Part shown: positions 1 through 4,561 of the stretch, one piece after another
Layout: each line of letters starts with the position of its first letter
How positions within the stretch are numbered: position 1 is the stretch's first letter
Origin: Candidatus Nitrosopumilus sp.
GTDB taxonomy: Archaea; Thermoproteota; Nitrososphaeria; Nitrososphaerales; Nitrosopumilaceae
NCBI GenBank assembly: GCA_013002265.1
Contig: JABDKK010000119.1
Location: 1-5,241, forward strand
Direction of reading: 5' to 3'
DNA length: 5,241 bases
Program-made: the position numbers and the translations under genes
Notes under the pieces: generated by a model
Databases searched by the model: none
The model's input: only the letters and a program-made list of their open reading frames with translations
Told to the model about the DNA's origin: nothing

Positions 1-1
1 T

Positions 2-181
2 TACCATATAACCTCATTTGAGAAAACAAAAAGAGTGACGCTTCCAATTGATGCGTTTCATCTGTTGTTTATCAGCGTAGATAACACTCCAATGAAAAAT
101 ACTAAGAAGAAAAGCTATGGCAAATTGGTTGAAATGGGAAAAATATTGTCTATAGTTGATTTTGTAAATACTTTTGAGTAA
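2..181 (+). CDS. Small protein of unknown function, C-terminal part (tandem paralogue 1)
   Basis: This is the last 59 residues of a protein whose start lies left of the window; the frame is open from base 2 to a TAA. Its function is not recognised. It aligns along its whole visible length with residues 74-135 of the complete gene at 286-693. About 33 of 59 positions are identical by eye, with one 3-residue gap. Shared blocks include KKSYG and MGKILSIVDF near the C-terminus and LLF followed by NTP further upstream. The alternating hydrophobic pattern suggests beta strands followed by a terminal amphipathic helix, as in roadblock/profilin-like folds, but that is inference. From memory it may belong to an archaeal family listed as DUF6659; this was not checked. 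No membrane segment or metal-binding motif is visible in this part. Confidence 0.8.
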   Translation, partial: YHITSFEKTKRVTLPIDAFHLLFISVDNTPMKNTKKKSYGKLVEMGKILSIVDFVNTFE

Positions 182-254
182 AAGAGATTCATATCACCCT
201 CTGCTCTATTGAGATATTCTTGAATTATGTTGACACTAGGGATAAAATTTGGAA

Positions 255-263
255 TATTTATTA
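255..263 (+). promoter_or_regulatory. TATA-like box for the gene at 286
   Basis: The sequence TATTTATTA has its centre about 27 bases before the GTG start at 286, and purines (GGAA) lie just upstream where a BRE would sit. This spacing predicts transcription starting at or very near the GTG, giving a leaderless mRNA. No Shine-Dalgarno sequence precedes the GTG, which agrees. Confidence 0.55.
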
Positions 264-285
264 ACACAAATTCACAATATACTTT

Positions 286-693
286 GTGGATAAATACGAA
301 AAACTTCTCAATATGATTATGGATTTTAATGAAGACATAAGATATGCCGCAGTATCTGATAGTAATGGTCAAATTTTGTGGAACAGTCAGAGGACAGGAT
401 TGAAAAATCTTGTTCCCATAGAAGAAACAAAACAAACCTTGATGAGAGCATTAAATGCCTGGAAAGAAAATGCAAATGTAAAAAATTACATTGGATCAGG
501 ACGATACTCTATTTCATCTTATGAGAAAATAAAAAGAATTACAATTCCATTGGATAATGGCAAGTTGCTATTTTGCACACTCAGTAACACCCCCTTGTCA
601 AAAGCCACCACTGGCAGAAAAAAGAGTTATGGCCATCTAGTTGATATGGGAAAAATTCTATCTATAGTTGACTTCATAAAATCCCAAAAATAG
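286..693 (+). CDS. Small protein of unknown function (tandem paralogue 2)
   Basis: This complete 135-residue protein starts at GTG and ends at TAG. The GTG is preferred because a TATA-like box lies about 27 bases upstream and the frame begins MDKYEKLLNMIM, a typical amphipathic N-terminal helix. The next in-frame ATG, at residue 11, would cut into that helix. The middle reads like strands around AAVSDSNGQILWNS, a pattern seen in roadblock/PAS/profilin-like small domains. The C-terminal 62 residues match the truncated protein encoded just upstream, so the two are tandem duplicates. There is one Cys, no CxxC pair, no signal peptide and no transmembrane stretch, so it is probably cytoplasmic. 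A family name such as DUF6659 is a recollection and not tested. Its role is unknown; sensing or small-ligand binding is only a guess from the predicted fold. Confidence 0.85.
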   Translation: MDKYEKLLNMIMDFNEDIRYAAVSDSNGQILWNSQRTGLKNLVPIEETKQTLMRALNAWKENANVKNYIGSGRYSISSYEKIKRITIPLDNGKLLFCTLSNTPLSKATTGRKKSYGHLVDMGKILSIVDFIKSQK

Positions 694-707
694 TTTTCTC
701 AAATTTA
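684..707. terminator. Short T-rich convergent termination region
   Basis: The plus-strand gene ending at 693 and the minus-strand gene ending at 713 converge with only 19 bases between their stop codons. On the plus strand TTTT follows the stop codon and an AAATTT run comes next. On the minus strand there is a T5 at 690-686. Archaeal RNA polymerase can stop at such T-tracts without a hairpin, so this could serve both directions. Confidence 0.35.
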
Positions 708-712
708 ATGTA

Positions 713-841
713 CTAACACAAAACATCCCTGCATTCAGGAATTATTAATGATGTTATGATGAATCCTCCCAAAATGGTAATGCCAAGTGATATTGCAAGT
801 CCAAATAACAATGTCTTTTTGTCATTTAATTGCATGATCAT
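713..841 (-). CDS. 42-residue single-pass membrane protein, unknown function
   Basis: A short minus-strand frame starts at ATG (841) and ends at TAG. It encodes MIMQLNDKK followed by a strongly hydrophobic, Gly-containing helix at about residues 10-34, then a short tail PECRDVLC. The charged N-terminus (Lys8, Lys9) before the helix suggests that end stays in the cytoplasm by the positive-inside rule. The tail with two Cys would then be outside. A TATA-like box centred about 24 bases upstream supports a leaderless start at 841; the second ATG at 835 would give 40 residues. The gene ends 19 bases from the convergent gene's stop. No family is recognised. Small one-helix proteins of this type are common in Nitrosopumilus-like genomes, but that is a general recollection. 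Confidence 0.7.
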   Translation of the reverse strand: MIMQLNDKKTLLFGLAISLGITILGGFIITSLIIPECRDVLC

Positions 842-859
842 GAATTAACTACGTGCATC

Positions 860-869
860 TTAGTATAAG
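860..869 (-). promoter_or_regulatory. TATA-like box for the small membrane protein
   Basis: On the minus strand this reads CTTATACTAA, centred about 24 bases before the ATG at 841. This is the expected distance for a leaderless archaeal transcript. It supports the short gene being real and separately transcribed from the gene at 904-1416. Confidence 0.55.
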
Positions 870-897
870 TAGGAATTATGATGTCCTTACTAGTGGC

Positions 898-902
898 AAA
901 AA
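898..902 (-). terminator. T-tract after the gene at 904-1416
   Basis: On the minus strand the TAA stop is followed directly by an A/T stretch containing T5. No stem is evident. It fits the T-tract type of archaeal termination, but a tract this short is weak evidence. Confidence 0.3.
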
Positions 903-903
903 T

Positions 904-1416
904 TTATCCATACATTGACTTGTCTGTAGTCTCTGCACCCGAATTACCAGCTGATGCAAATCCACTAAAATTGGAACGTAAAATTTTCTGCACATGTCCA
1001 GACGCTCGTGATACGTTATCCCAAGTATTATGAAATGAAACTCTGTCTAGAACCTGCTCATCTACATGGGAAAAGATTGCCAAGCCCACAATGTCATCCT
1101 TTTCCTTTATCCATTGGTGCCCTACTCCTGTGATTGTACAAATCTCGCTAATGTCCATAACAGCCTTAGAAAATGATGGATTTTTAATCACTAGTAGCTT
1201 TGCATCATTTGGAGGAAATCTCATATTTACATTGAGATGAATTCTGTCTTGTCTGTTTGCATTTTTGCTTACAATGACATTTGTTCCCAAATTAAATTGC
1301 CATTCTATTAATTTGCTCTTCTCTCTTACCTTATCTGTTTGGTCTTCATATTTTACATTTGTAATTTTTATAAACTCTTCAACAAGTGATTTCATTTCTT
1401 CTGAAGATTTTACCAT
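904..1416 (-). CDS. 170-residue protein of unknown function
   Basis: This complete minus-strand gene runs from ATG to TAA. Its function is not recognised. The N-terminus (residues 1-35) is charged and predicted helical. It is followed by a strand-like stretch with Trp39, Gly44 and VIVSK, and another strand pair around IHLNVNMRF. A helix then follows and, near residue 105, HQWIKEKDDIVGLAIF. The last 20 or so residues are Gly/Ser/Ala-rich and probably disordered. This helix plus beta-sheet layout is reminiscent of chaperone-like small domains and of archaeal proteins labelled DUF2299, but that resemblance is from memory and uncertain. There is one Cys, no signal peptide and no membrane helix, so it is likely cytoplasmic. 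A TATA-like box about 25 bases upstream supports the chosen start and a leaderless mRNA. Confidence 0.85.
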   Translation of the reverse strand: MVKSSEEMKSLVEEFIKITNVKYEDQTDKVREKSKLIEWQFNLGTNVIVSKNANRQDRIHLNVNMRFPPNDAKLLVIKNPSFSKAVMDISEICTITGVGHQWIKEKDDIVGLAIFSHVDEQVLDRVSFHNTWDNVSRASGHVQKILRSNFSGFASAGNSGAETTDKSMYG

Positions 1417-1436
1417 GATTGAAATTGTGAGATACT

Positions 1437-1446
1437 CAATATATGC
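1437..1446 (-). promoter_or_regulatory. TATA-like box for the gene at 904-1416
   Basis: On the minus strand this reads GCATATATTG. Its centre lies about 25 bases before the ATG at 1416, so transcription should begin at or next to the start codon. It is one of the better TATA matches in the window. Confidence 0.6.
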
Positions 1447-1454
1447 CTGCTAGT

Positions 1455-1461
1455 AAAAAAA
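1455..1461 (-). terminator. T7 tract after the Cys/His-rich gene
   Basis: A run of seven T on the minus strand begins 5 bases after the TAA of the gene at 1466-1603. It sits just before the TATA box of the next minus-strand gene. This arrangement separates the two transcription units. Confidence 0.45.
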
Positions 1462-1465
1462 GAAA

Positions 1466-1603
1466 TTAATGGCTGTGTCCGCAACCGCAGGAATCATGAC
1501 CTCCATGTCCCTCTGATTCCTTTCCTGCACATCTGGAACATTTGTCTGAACCCATTGGGGAAAAGAAACTAATTCCACATGATACGCATTTCATGTTTGA
1601 CAT
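1466..1603 (-). CDS. 45-residue zinc-ribbon protein with Cys/His-rich tail
   Basis: This short minus-strand gene runs from ATG (1603) to TAA. The protein has two CxxC pairs, Cys6/Cys9 and Cys22/Cys25, spaced as in a minimal zinc ribbon. A tail of about 20 residues is dominated by Gly, His and Cys (HGGHDSCGCGHSH, with His33, His36, Cys39, Cys41, His43, His45). The first half should bind one Zn by four Cys. The tail could bind a second metal such as Ni, Cu or Zn, as His/Cys-rich tails do in metallochaperones; this is inference. A TATA-like box about 25 bases upstream supports the start at 1603, and Met4 is a weaker alternative. A T7 tract follows. The specific role is unknown; nucleic-acid contact, protein contact or metal handling are all possible. 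Confidence 0.8.
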   Translation of the reverse strand: MSNMKCVSCGISFFSPMGSDKCSRCAGKESEGHGGHDSCGCGHSH

Positions 1604-1622
1604 ATCCTCAATGAAAAATGCT

Positions 1623-1632
1623 CATATTTATT
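1623..1632 (-). promoter_or_regulatory. TATA-like box for the Cys/His-rich gene
   Basis: On the minus strand this reads AATAAATATG, centred about 25 bases before the ATG at 1603. It predicts a leaderless transcript for the 45-residue protein. Confidence 0.5.
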
Positions 1633-1643
1633 GAATGCGTATT

Positions 1644-1649
1644 AAAAAA
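1644..1649 (-). terminator. T6 tract after the two-CxxC gene
   Basis: On the minus strand a run of six T begins about 9 bases after the TGA of the gene at 1659-2009 and lies before the next promoter. No convincing stem precedes it. Confidence 0.35.
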
Positions 1650-1658
1650 TCTTGGAAA

Positions 1659-2009
1659 TCATTCAGATGGTCTAGCGTTCCCAGCTTCGCCTGATTCATC
1701 ATTTTTCTTAAAGACACGGTATTCCCCAATTATTGAATTACATTTCTCGCAGGTATATTGTCCTCTCTCTACAAGAACCAAATTGTCTGCAACTTGCTCG
1801 TTTGTATTTTCTTCCAAGTGGATCTTTGGTGGATTTGCAAATTCGGCTTCACAATTATTGCAATAATGTTTTGACATTTTTTCAGATTCAAGTTTTCCAA
1901 TTGGTGCTAGAAATAATTTTCCAACTCCTAAATCTGCTTTCTTTGCTTGTTCTTCAGTCAGGTCTGCAATAACATATCCTCCAGAACCTTGTAGTTTGAA
2001 TTCTGCCAT
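1659..2009 (-). CDS. 116-residue protein with split CxxC zinc-ribbon motif
   Basis: This minus-strand gene ends in TGA. Two in-frame ATGs exist, at 2015 and 2009. The one at 2009 (MAEFKLQ) is chosen because the TATA-like box is about 28 bases away, while 2015 is only about 22 away; 2015 would add two residues. The protein has an N-terminal mixed region with GSGGYVIADLTEEQAKKADLG (about residues 8-28). It then has Cys50/Cys53 (HYCNNC) and Cys87/Cys90 (YTCEKC), which likely form one zinc ribbon with a 33-residue insert between the pairs. The C-terminal tail (about 101-116) is polar and probably disordered. It has no signal peptide or membrane helix. The function is not recognised. Zinc ribbons of this kind often serve in transcription or translation factors, but nothing here fixes that. 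Confidence 0.87.
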   Translation of the reverse strand: MAEFKLQGSGGYVIADLTEEQAKKADLGVGKLFLAPIGKLESEKMSKHYCNNCEAEFANPPKIHLEENTNEQVADNLVLVERGQYTCEKCNSIIGEYRVFKKNDESGEAGNARPSE

Positions 2010-2032
2010 TATCATTGGATATAGTTTTTGGG

Positions 2033-2041
2033 ATTAAAATA
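2033..2041 (-). promoter_or_regulatory. TATA-like box for the two-CxxC gene
   Basis: On the minus strand this reads TATTTTAAT. Its centre is about 28 bases before the ATG at 2009. It lies in the divergent region shared with the plus-strand gene at 2129. Confidence 0.45.
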
Positions 2042-2101
2042 CTCTCTGGACATAATTGATGTTTTTTGAATTTTACAAAATAACGTGCTTTCTTCTTGAT
2101 T

Positions 2102-2110
2102 CTTATGTAG
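2102..2110 (+). promoter_or_regulatory. Possible TATA-like box for the CxxC-x17-CxxC gene
   Basis: CTTATGTAG is centred about 23 bases before the ATG at 2129. The match is weaker than the others in the window. An alternative A/T stretch near 2070-2080 would give a leader of about 25-30 bases. Confidence 0.35.
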
Positions 2111-2128
2111 GCTGATACCCTCCAATGC

Positions 2129-2266
2129 ATGTCAGAAGACAGAAAAATGTATCCTATGAAATGCTCCGATTGTGGTGCCGCATCAGAGGTACCTTTTGAA
2201 CCAAAACCAGACAGACCTGTTTATTGCAAAGAATGTCTACCAAAACATAGAACCCGAAGCTTTTAG
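2129..2266 (+). CDS. 45-residue CxxC-x17-CxxC zinc-binding protein
   Basis: This short plus-strand gene runs from ATG to TAG. The protein begins MSEDRKMYPMKCSDCG and has Cys12/Cys15 and Cys33/Cys36 with exactly 17 residues between the inner cysteines. This is the signature of the CxxC-x17-CxxC small zinc-ribbon family known in bacteria and archaea. The spacer contains VPFEPKPDRPVYC, and the end is basic (KHRTRSF), which suggests contact with nucleic acid. The family has no firmly assigned function. The ATG at 2129 is the furthest upstream in frame before a stop, and a weak TATA-like box lies about 23 bases before it. Starts at residues 7 or 10 are possible but would leave little N-terminal sequence. 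It is divergent from the two-CxxC gene on the other strand. Confidence 0.85.
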   Translation: MSEDRKMYPMKCSDCGAASEVPFEPKPDRPVYCKECLPKHRTRSF

Positions 2267-2320
2267 GCTAGTTTTGTTTGATTAATTTTGAACTCAATTA
2301 TCTCTTAGGTATCTAAAAAC

Positions 2321-2349
2321 CTCTTTTCTTTTTGATTTTTTTGATTTTA
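2321..2349 (+). terminator. Long T-rich tract between the CxxC gene and alba
   Basis: This stretch is almost all pyrimidine and T-rich, containing TTTT, T5, T7 and TTTT runs separated by C or GA. It lies about 55 bases after the TAG at 2266 and about 20 bases before the alba TATA box. Archaeal termination at multiple T-tracts fits. It could alternatively be a flexible upstream promoter element for alba. A closer T-rich stretch at about 2271-2288 may also contribute. The rest of 2267-2399 shows no gene. Confidence 0.45.
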
Positions 2350-2370
2350 TGACTAGATTCTGTTACTCAG

Positions 2371-2382
2371 TTTAAATTATAC
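2371..2382 (+). promoter_or_regulatory. TATA-like box for the alba-tfb unit
   Basis: TTTAAATTATAC is centred about 24 bases before the alba ATG at 2400. It predicts a leaderless alba transcript. An out-of-frame ATG at 2393 is thereby excluded as a start. As tfb follows after 10 bases, this promoter likely drives both genes. Confidence 0.6.
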
Positions 2383-2399
2383 GTAAAACCCAATGCAAT

Positions 2400-2684
2400 A
2401 TGTTAAACAATACTAGAGATACTATTTTCATTGGAAAAAAACCCTTGATGACATATGTTACATCAGCTATTATTCAATTAGCTACACTTCCTCTAATAAC
2501 AGTAAAAGCTAGAGGACTAAGCATTGCTCATGCTGTGGATGTTGTCCAGATAGTCCTGCAAAAAACAAAACCTGCATTTATTGTAGGCGACGTTAAAATT
2601 GGCTCTGAATCATTAGAGTCTCAAGATGGGAGAACTAGAAATGTTTCTACCATAGAAATATCTATTAAAAGGAAGACTGAATGA
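2400..2684 (+). CDS. alba: Alba (Sac10b family) chromatin protein
   Basis: This 94-residue protein matches the archaeal Alba family along its full length. Alba is a small, abundant dimeric protein that binds double-stranded DNA and RNA and helps compact the archaeal chromosome. Visible hallmarks are IGKKPLMTYV at residues 11-20, the KARG turn around residue 37, ISIAHAVD-like helix 2 (here LSIAHAVDVV), and a C-terminal strand with SQDGR and VSTIEISIK. Lys13 and Lys14 match the Lys pair (K16/K17) of Sulfolobus Alba, where acetylation of Lys16 lowers DNA affinity. Whether this protein is acetylated cannot be told. The length is normal for the family. The start follows a good TATA box at leaderless spacing. 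It is probably cotranscribed with tfb downstream. Confidence 0.96.
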   Translation: MLNNTRDTIFIGKKPLMTYVTSAIIQLATLPLITVKARGLSIAHAVDVVQIVLQKTKPAFIVGDVKIGSESLESQDGRTRNVSTIEISIKRKTE

Positions 2685-2686
2685 GG
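2683..2686 (+). promoter_or_regulatory. Shine-Dalgarno sequence for tfb
   Basis: GAGG overlaps the TGA stop of alba and ends 8 bases before the tfb ATG. This is the right distance for pairing with the 16S rRNA 3' end. Because the gene has an SD and no obvious TATA box of its own, it fits the position of a second gene in an alba-tfb operon. Confidence 0.55.
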
Positions 2687-2694
2687 GCAATTGT

Positions 2695-3609
2695 ATGGTA
2701 ACTGTTAATGCAAAATCTAGCTGTCTGCGTTGTGGAAAAAACTCCTTACTTACTGATGAGGTAACTGGTGAGCAATTTTGCTCAAAATGTGGATATGTGA
2801 TTAACGAAAAATCTCAAGAGTCAGGACCCGAATGGAGATCATTTCAAAAAGATGGTGGCTCTGATCCTGCAAGGACAGGTGCACCATCATCTCTTACAAT
2901 TCATGATATGGGATTATCCACCGTTATCAACCCATTAAACAAAGACGCATCAGGAAAACCACTTTCTACATCCATGAAAAGTACTATTGAGAGATTAAGA
3001 ACCTGGGACAGTAGAAGCCAAGTCCATGAACCCATTGATAGAAATCTAAGACAAGCACTAAGTGAATTAAATCGATTAAAAGACAAGATTGCAATTTCTG
3101 CAAACGTCCTTGAAAAAGCTGCATATATTTACAGAAAAGCACTGGAAAAAAAACTGGTTCGAGGCCGTTCCATTTCTGCAATGATTGCCGCATCACTTTA
3201 TGCTGCATGCAGGGACACTGAAACTCCTAGAACACTGAAAGATGTTGCAGATGCAGCAAACGTAAAAAGAAAAGATATTGCAAGATGTTACCGTTTGCTT
3301 CATCATGAATTGGAACTAAAAATGCCTGTGGTTGATTCTGTTCAATGTATTGCAAGAATTTCAAGTAAATTGGAGATTACAGAAAAAACAAAACGATATG
3401 CAGTCAAAGTTCTCAAGGAGGCCCAAGAGCGTAAGGAGTCTGCAGGAAAGGATCCAATGGGTCTTGCAGCCTCTGCTTTGTATTTGTCATGTGTTCACAA
3501 CGGCGTGTCTGTAACTCAGCGAGATATTGCTGAAGCTGCCGGTGTCACCGAGGTCACAATTAGAAATCGTTACAAGGGACTAAAAGCAGAATACAACTCT
3601 GAAGAATAA
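2695..3609 (+). CDS. tfb: Transcription initiation factor B (TFB, TFIIB homologue)
   Basis: This complete 304-residue protein has the standard TFB layout. TFB binds the TBP-TATA complex and the BRE, recruits RNA polymerase and helps open the promoter. The N-terminal zinc ribbon has Cys10, Cys13, Cys29 and Cys32. The B-reader/linker region follows (GPEWRSF at 44-50, then the conserved RTGAPSSLTIHDMGLSTVI stretch at about 60-78). Two cyclin-like repeats follow, at about 105-195 and 200-298. The second ends in a helix-turn-helix with AAGVTEVTIRNRYK (about 281-294), the expected BRE-recognition helix. Length and all key residues look intact, so this is an active general factor. Related archaea often carry several TFBs, so this may be one of a set. 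It follows alba by 10 bases with an SD. Confidence 0.97.
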   Translation: MVTVNAKSSCLRCGKNSLLTDEVTGEQFCSKCGYVINEKSQESGPEWRSFQKDGGSDPARTGAPSSLTIHDMGLSTVINPLNKDASGKPLSTSMKSTIERLRTWDSRSQVHEPIDRNLRQALSELNRLKDKIAISANVLEKAAYIYRKALEKKLVRGRSISAMIAASLYAACRDTETPRTLKDVADAANVKRKDIARCYRLLHHELELKMPVVDSVQCIARISSKLEITEKTKRYAVKVLKEAQERKESAGKDPMGLAASALYLSCVHNGVSVTQRDIAEAAGVTEVTIRNRYKGLKAEYNSEE

Positions 3610-3623
3610 CAGTAGATTCTTAT

Positions 3624-3636
3624 CTAAAAATTTTAG
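3624..3636 (+). repeat. 13-base perfect palindrome before trmI
   Basis: CTAAAAATTTTAG reads as CTAAAA, a central A, then TTTTAG. It lies in the 36-base gap between tfb and trmI. It overlaps an A/T stretch that could act as a TATA box (about 3619-3629) and the beginning of the trmI Shine-Dalgarno. It might be an operator, a weak terminator for tfb, or chance in AT-rich DNA. Confidence 0.35.
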
Positions 3637-3640
3637 GTGA
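3635..3640 (+). promoter_or_regulatory. Shine-Dalgarno sequence that decides the trmI start
   Basis: AGGTGA matches the anti-SD of archaeal 16S rRNA over six bases and ends 5 bases before the ATG at 3646. An in-frame GTG at 3637 lies inside this SD, so it is unlikely to be the start. This places initiation at 3646. Confidence 0.65.
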
Positions 3641-3645
3641 AAATT

Positions 3646-4512
3646 ATGGTTAAAATTAAACAGAATTCTCCAGTGTTATTTTACTTTAATAATTCAAAAA
3701 AATGGTTAGTAAAAATCTCAAAAAAAGAATCTCTTCATACTCATATTGGAGTGATAAAACATTCAGATGCAATTGGAAAAGAATATGGCTCAAGGCTGAC
3801 AACAAACAAGGACAAATATGTCTACCTTCTAAAGCCTACGACATATGACTATGTAATGAAGATTCAACATGGAACACAAATCGTGTATCCTAAAGATCTT
3901 GGATATATTGTTGCAAGAGCAGGAATTGAAAGCGGCCAAAATATTTTAGAAATTGGAACCGGAAGTGCTTCATTGACATCCTTTGTTGCAAGTATTGTAA
4001 AACCGCGTGGACATGTGTATACTTTTGATGTTGATGAAAATTTTATGAAGATCGCAGAAAAAAATCTCAAAAAAGCTGGAGTTTCAAAATATGTCACACA
4101 GACCAGTTTGGATTTAAAGACTGCCAAAAAAATGCCCTTAGAAGATATGGATGTTGCACTAATTGATCTAGGTGATCCTTGGACTGTAATTCCGCAGGTC
4201 CGCCAAATGCTAAAAGGAAGTGGAGCCGTATTTGCAATCTGTCCTACGATGAACCAATTAGAAAAATTGACGATATCTCTGGTTGAAAATGAATTTACAG
4301 ACATTGAATCAACTGAACATATTCTGCGTACAATTGATGCCAGAGAAGGAAAGACTAGACATTCCTTTCAAGGAATTGGACACACTACTTACTTGTGCTA
4401 TGCAAGAAAAGCCTTTTTTGAAAGAGGCTCAAAAAGGACAACAAAAACACCCGTATCTAAAAAACCAAAGATTGCTAAAACCAAGAAAAAAATTGCCAAA
4501 AAATCTTCTTAA
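3646..4512 (+). CDS. trmI: tRNA (adenine-57/58-N1)-methyltransferase TrmI
   Basis: This 288-residue SAM-dependent methyltransferase makes m1A at position 58 of tRNA; archaeal TrmI enzymes also act on A57. It works in the cytoplasm as a homotetramer. The N-terminal beta domain (about 1-70) precedes the family segment YGSRLTTNKDKYVYLLKPT and a region with QIVYPKDLGYIV. SAM-binding motif I is ILEIGTGSASLT (about 100-111) and the acidic motif II is TFDVDENF. The active-site motif is ALIDLGDPW, with Asp174 as the likely catalytic residue. The core ends with GHTTYLCYARK. Unusually, the last 29 residues (260-288) are a basic tail with 13 Lys/Arg and no acidic residue, beyond the usual end of the fold. 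The ATG at 3646 is preferred over the GTG at 3637 because of its SD. It may be cotranscribed with tfb or use a weak promoter in the 36-base gap. Confidence 0.93.
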   Translation: MVKIKQNSPVLFYFNNSKKWLVKISKKESLHTHIGVIKHSDAIGKEYGSRLTTNKDKYVYLLKPTTYDYVMKIQHGTQIVYPKDLGYIVARAGIESGQNILEIGTGSASLTSFVASIVKPRGHVYTFDVDENFMKIAEKNLKKAGVSKYVTQTSLDLKTAKKMPLEDMDVALIDLGDPWTVIPQVRQMLKGSGAVFAICPTMNQLEKLTISLVENEFTDIESTEHILRTIDAREGKTRHSFQGIGHTTYLCYARKAFFERGSKRTTKTPVSKKPKIAKTKKKIAKKSS

Positions 4513-4532
4513 TTACTCTGAAAAGCTTCAAA

Positions 4533-4556
4533 ACAAGATTTATTCTTGTATTTTTT
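4533..4556 (+). terminator. Hairpin plus T6, terminator-like, before nnrD
   Basis: ACAAGA at 4533-4538 and TCTTGT at 4544-4549 form a 6-bp stem with the loop TTTAT, followed almost at once by six T (4551-4556). This resembles an intrinsic terminator for trmI, whose stop is 21 bases upstream. The same bases overlap the probable nnrD TATA box, so it could instead be a palindromic operator. The stem is short and AT-rich. Confidence 0.45.
4538..4546 (+). promoter_or_regulatory. TATA-like box for nnrD
   Basis: ATTTATTC, within the loop and right arm of the palindrome, is centred about 20-26 bases before the two candidate ATGs at 4562 and 4568. It suggests that nnrD has its own leaderless or near-leaderless promoter. 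Confidence 0.45.
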
Positions 4557-4561
4557 AGGGT

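Noticed and set aside
115..435. 106-residue minus-strand open frame
   Set aside because: It overlaps both tandem plus-strand paralogues antisense, has low-complexity Phe/Ile-rich composition and no promoter; it is a shadow frame.
1265..1453. 62-residue plus-strand open frame, Ser/Phe-rich
   Set aside because: It is antisense to the start of the well-supported gene at 904-1416 and has no convincing upstream signals.
1618..1972. Two overlapping plus-strand open frames of 82 and 79 residues
   Set aside because: Both are antisense to the two-CxxC gene, whose cysteine pairs and promoter make it the real one.
2060..2116. 18-codon plus-strand frame in the divergent promoter region
   Set aside because: It is too short and composed of AT-rich codons, with no SD or well-placed TATA box; it is more likely promoter DNA.
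2901..3514. Three open frames inside tfb (two minus, one plus)
   Set aside because: TFB is complete and conserved over the whole region, so these are shadows.
3864..4304. 146-residue minus-strand open frame
   Set aside because: It lies antisense within trmI, whose motifs are intact across the same bases.
4283..4558. 91-residue plus-strand open frame in another frame of trmI
   Set aside because: It overlaps the conserved TrmI C-terminus and reads as a frame-shifted version of its lysine-rich tail.
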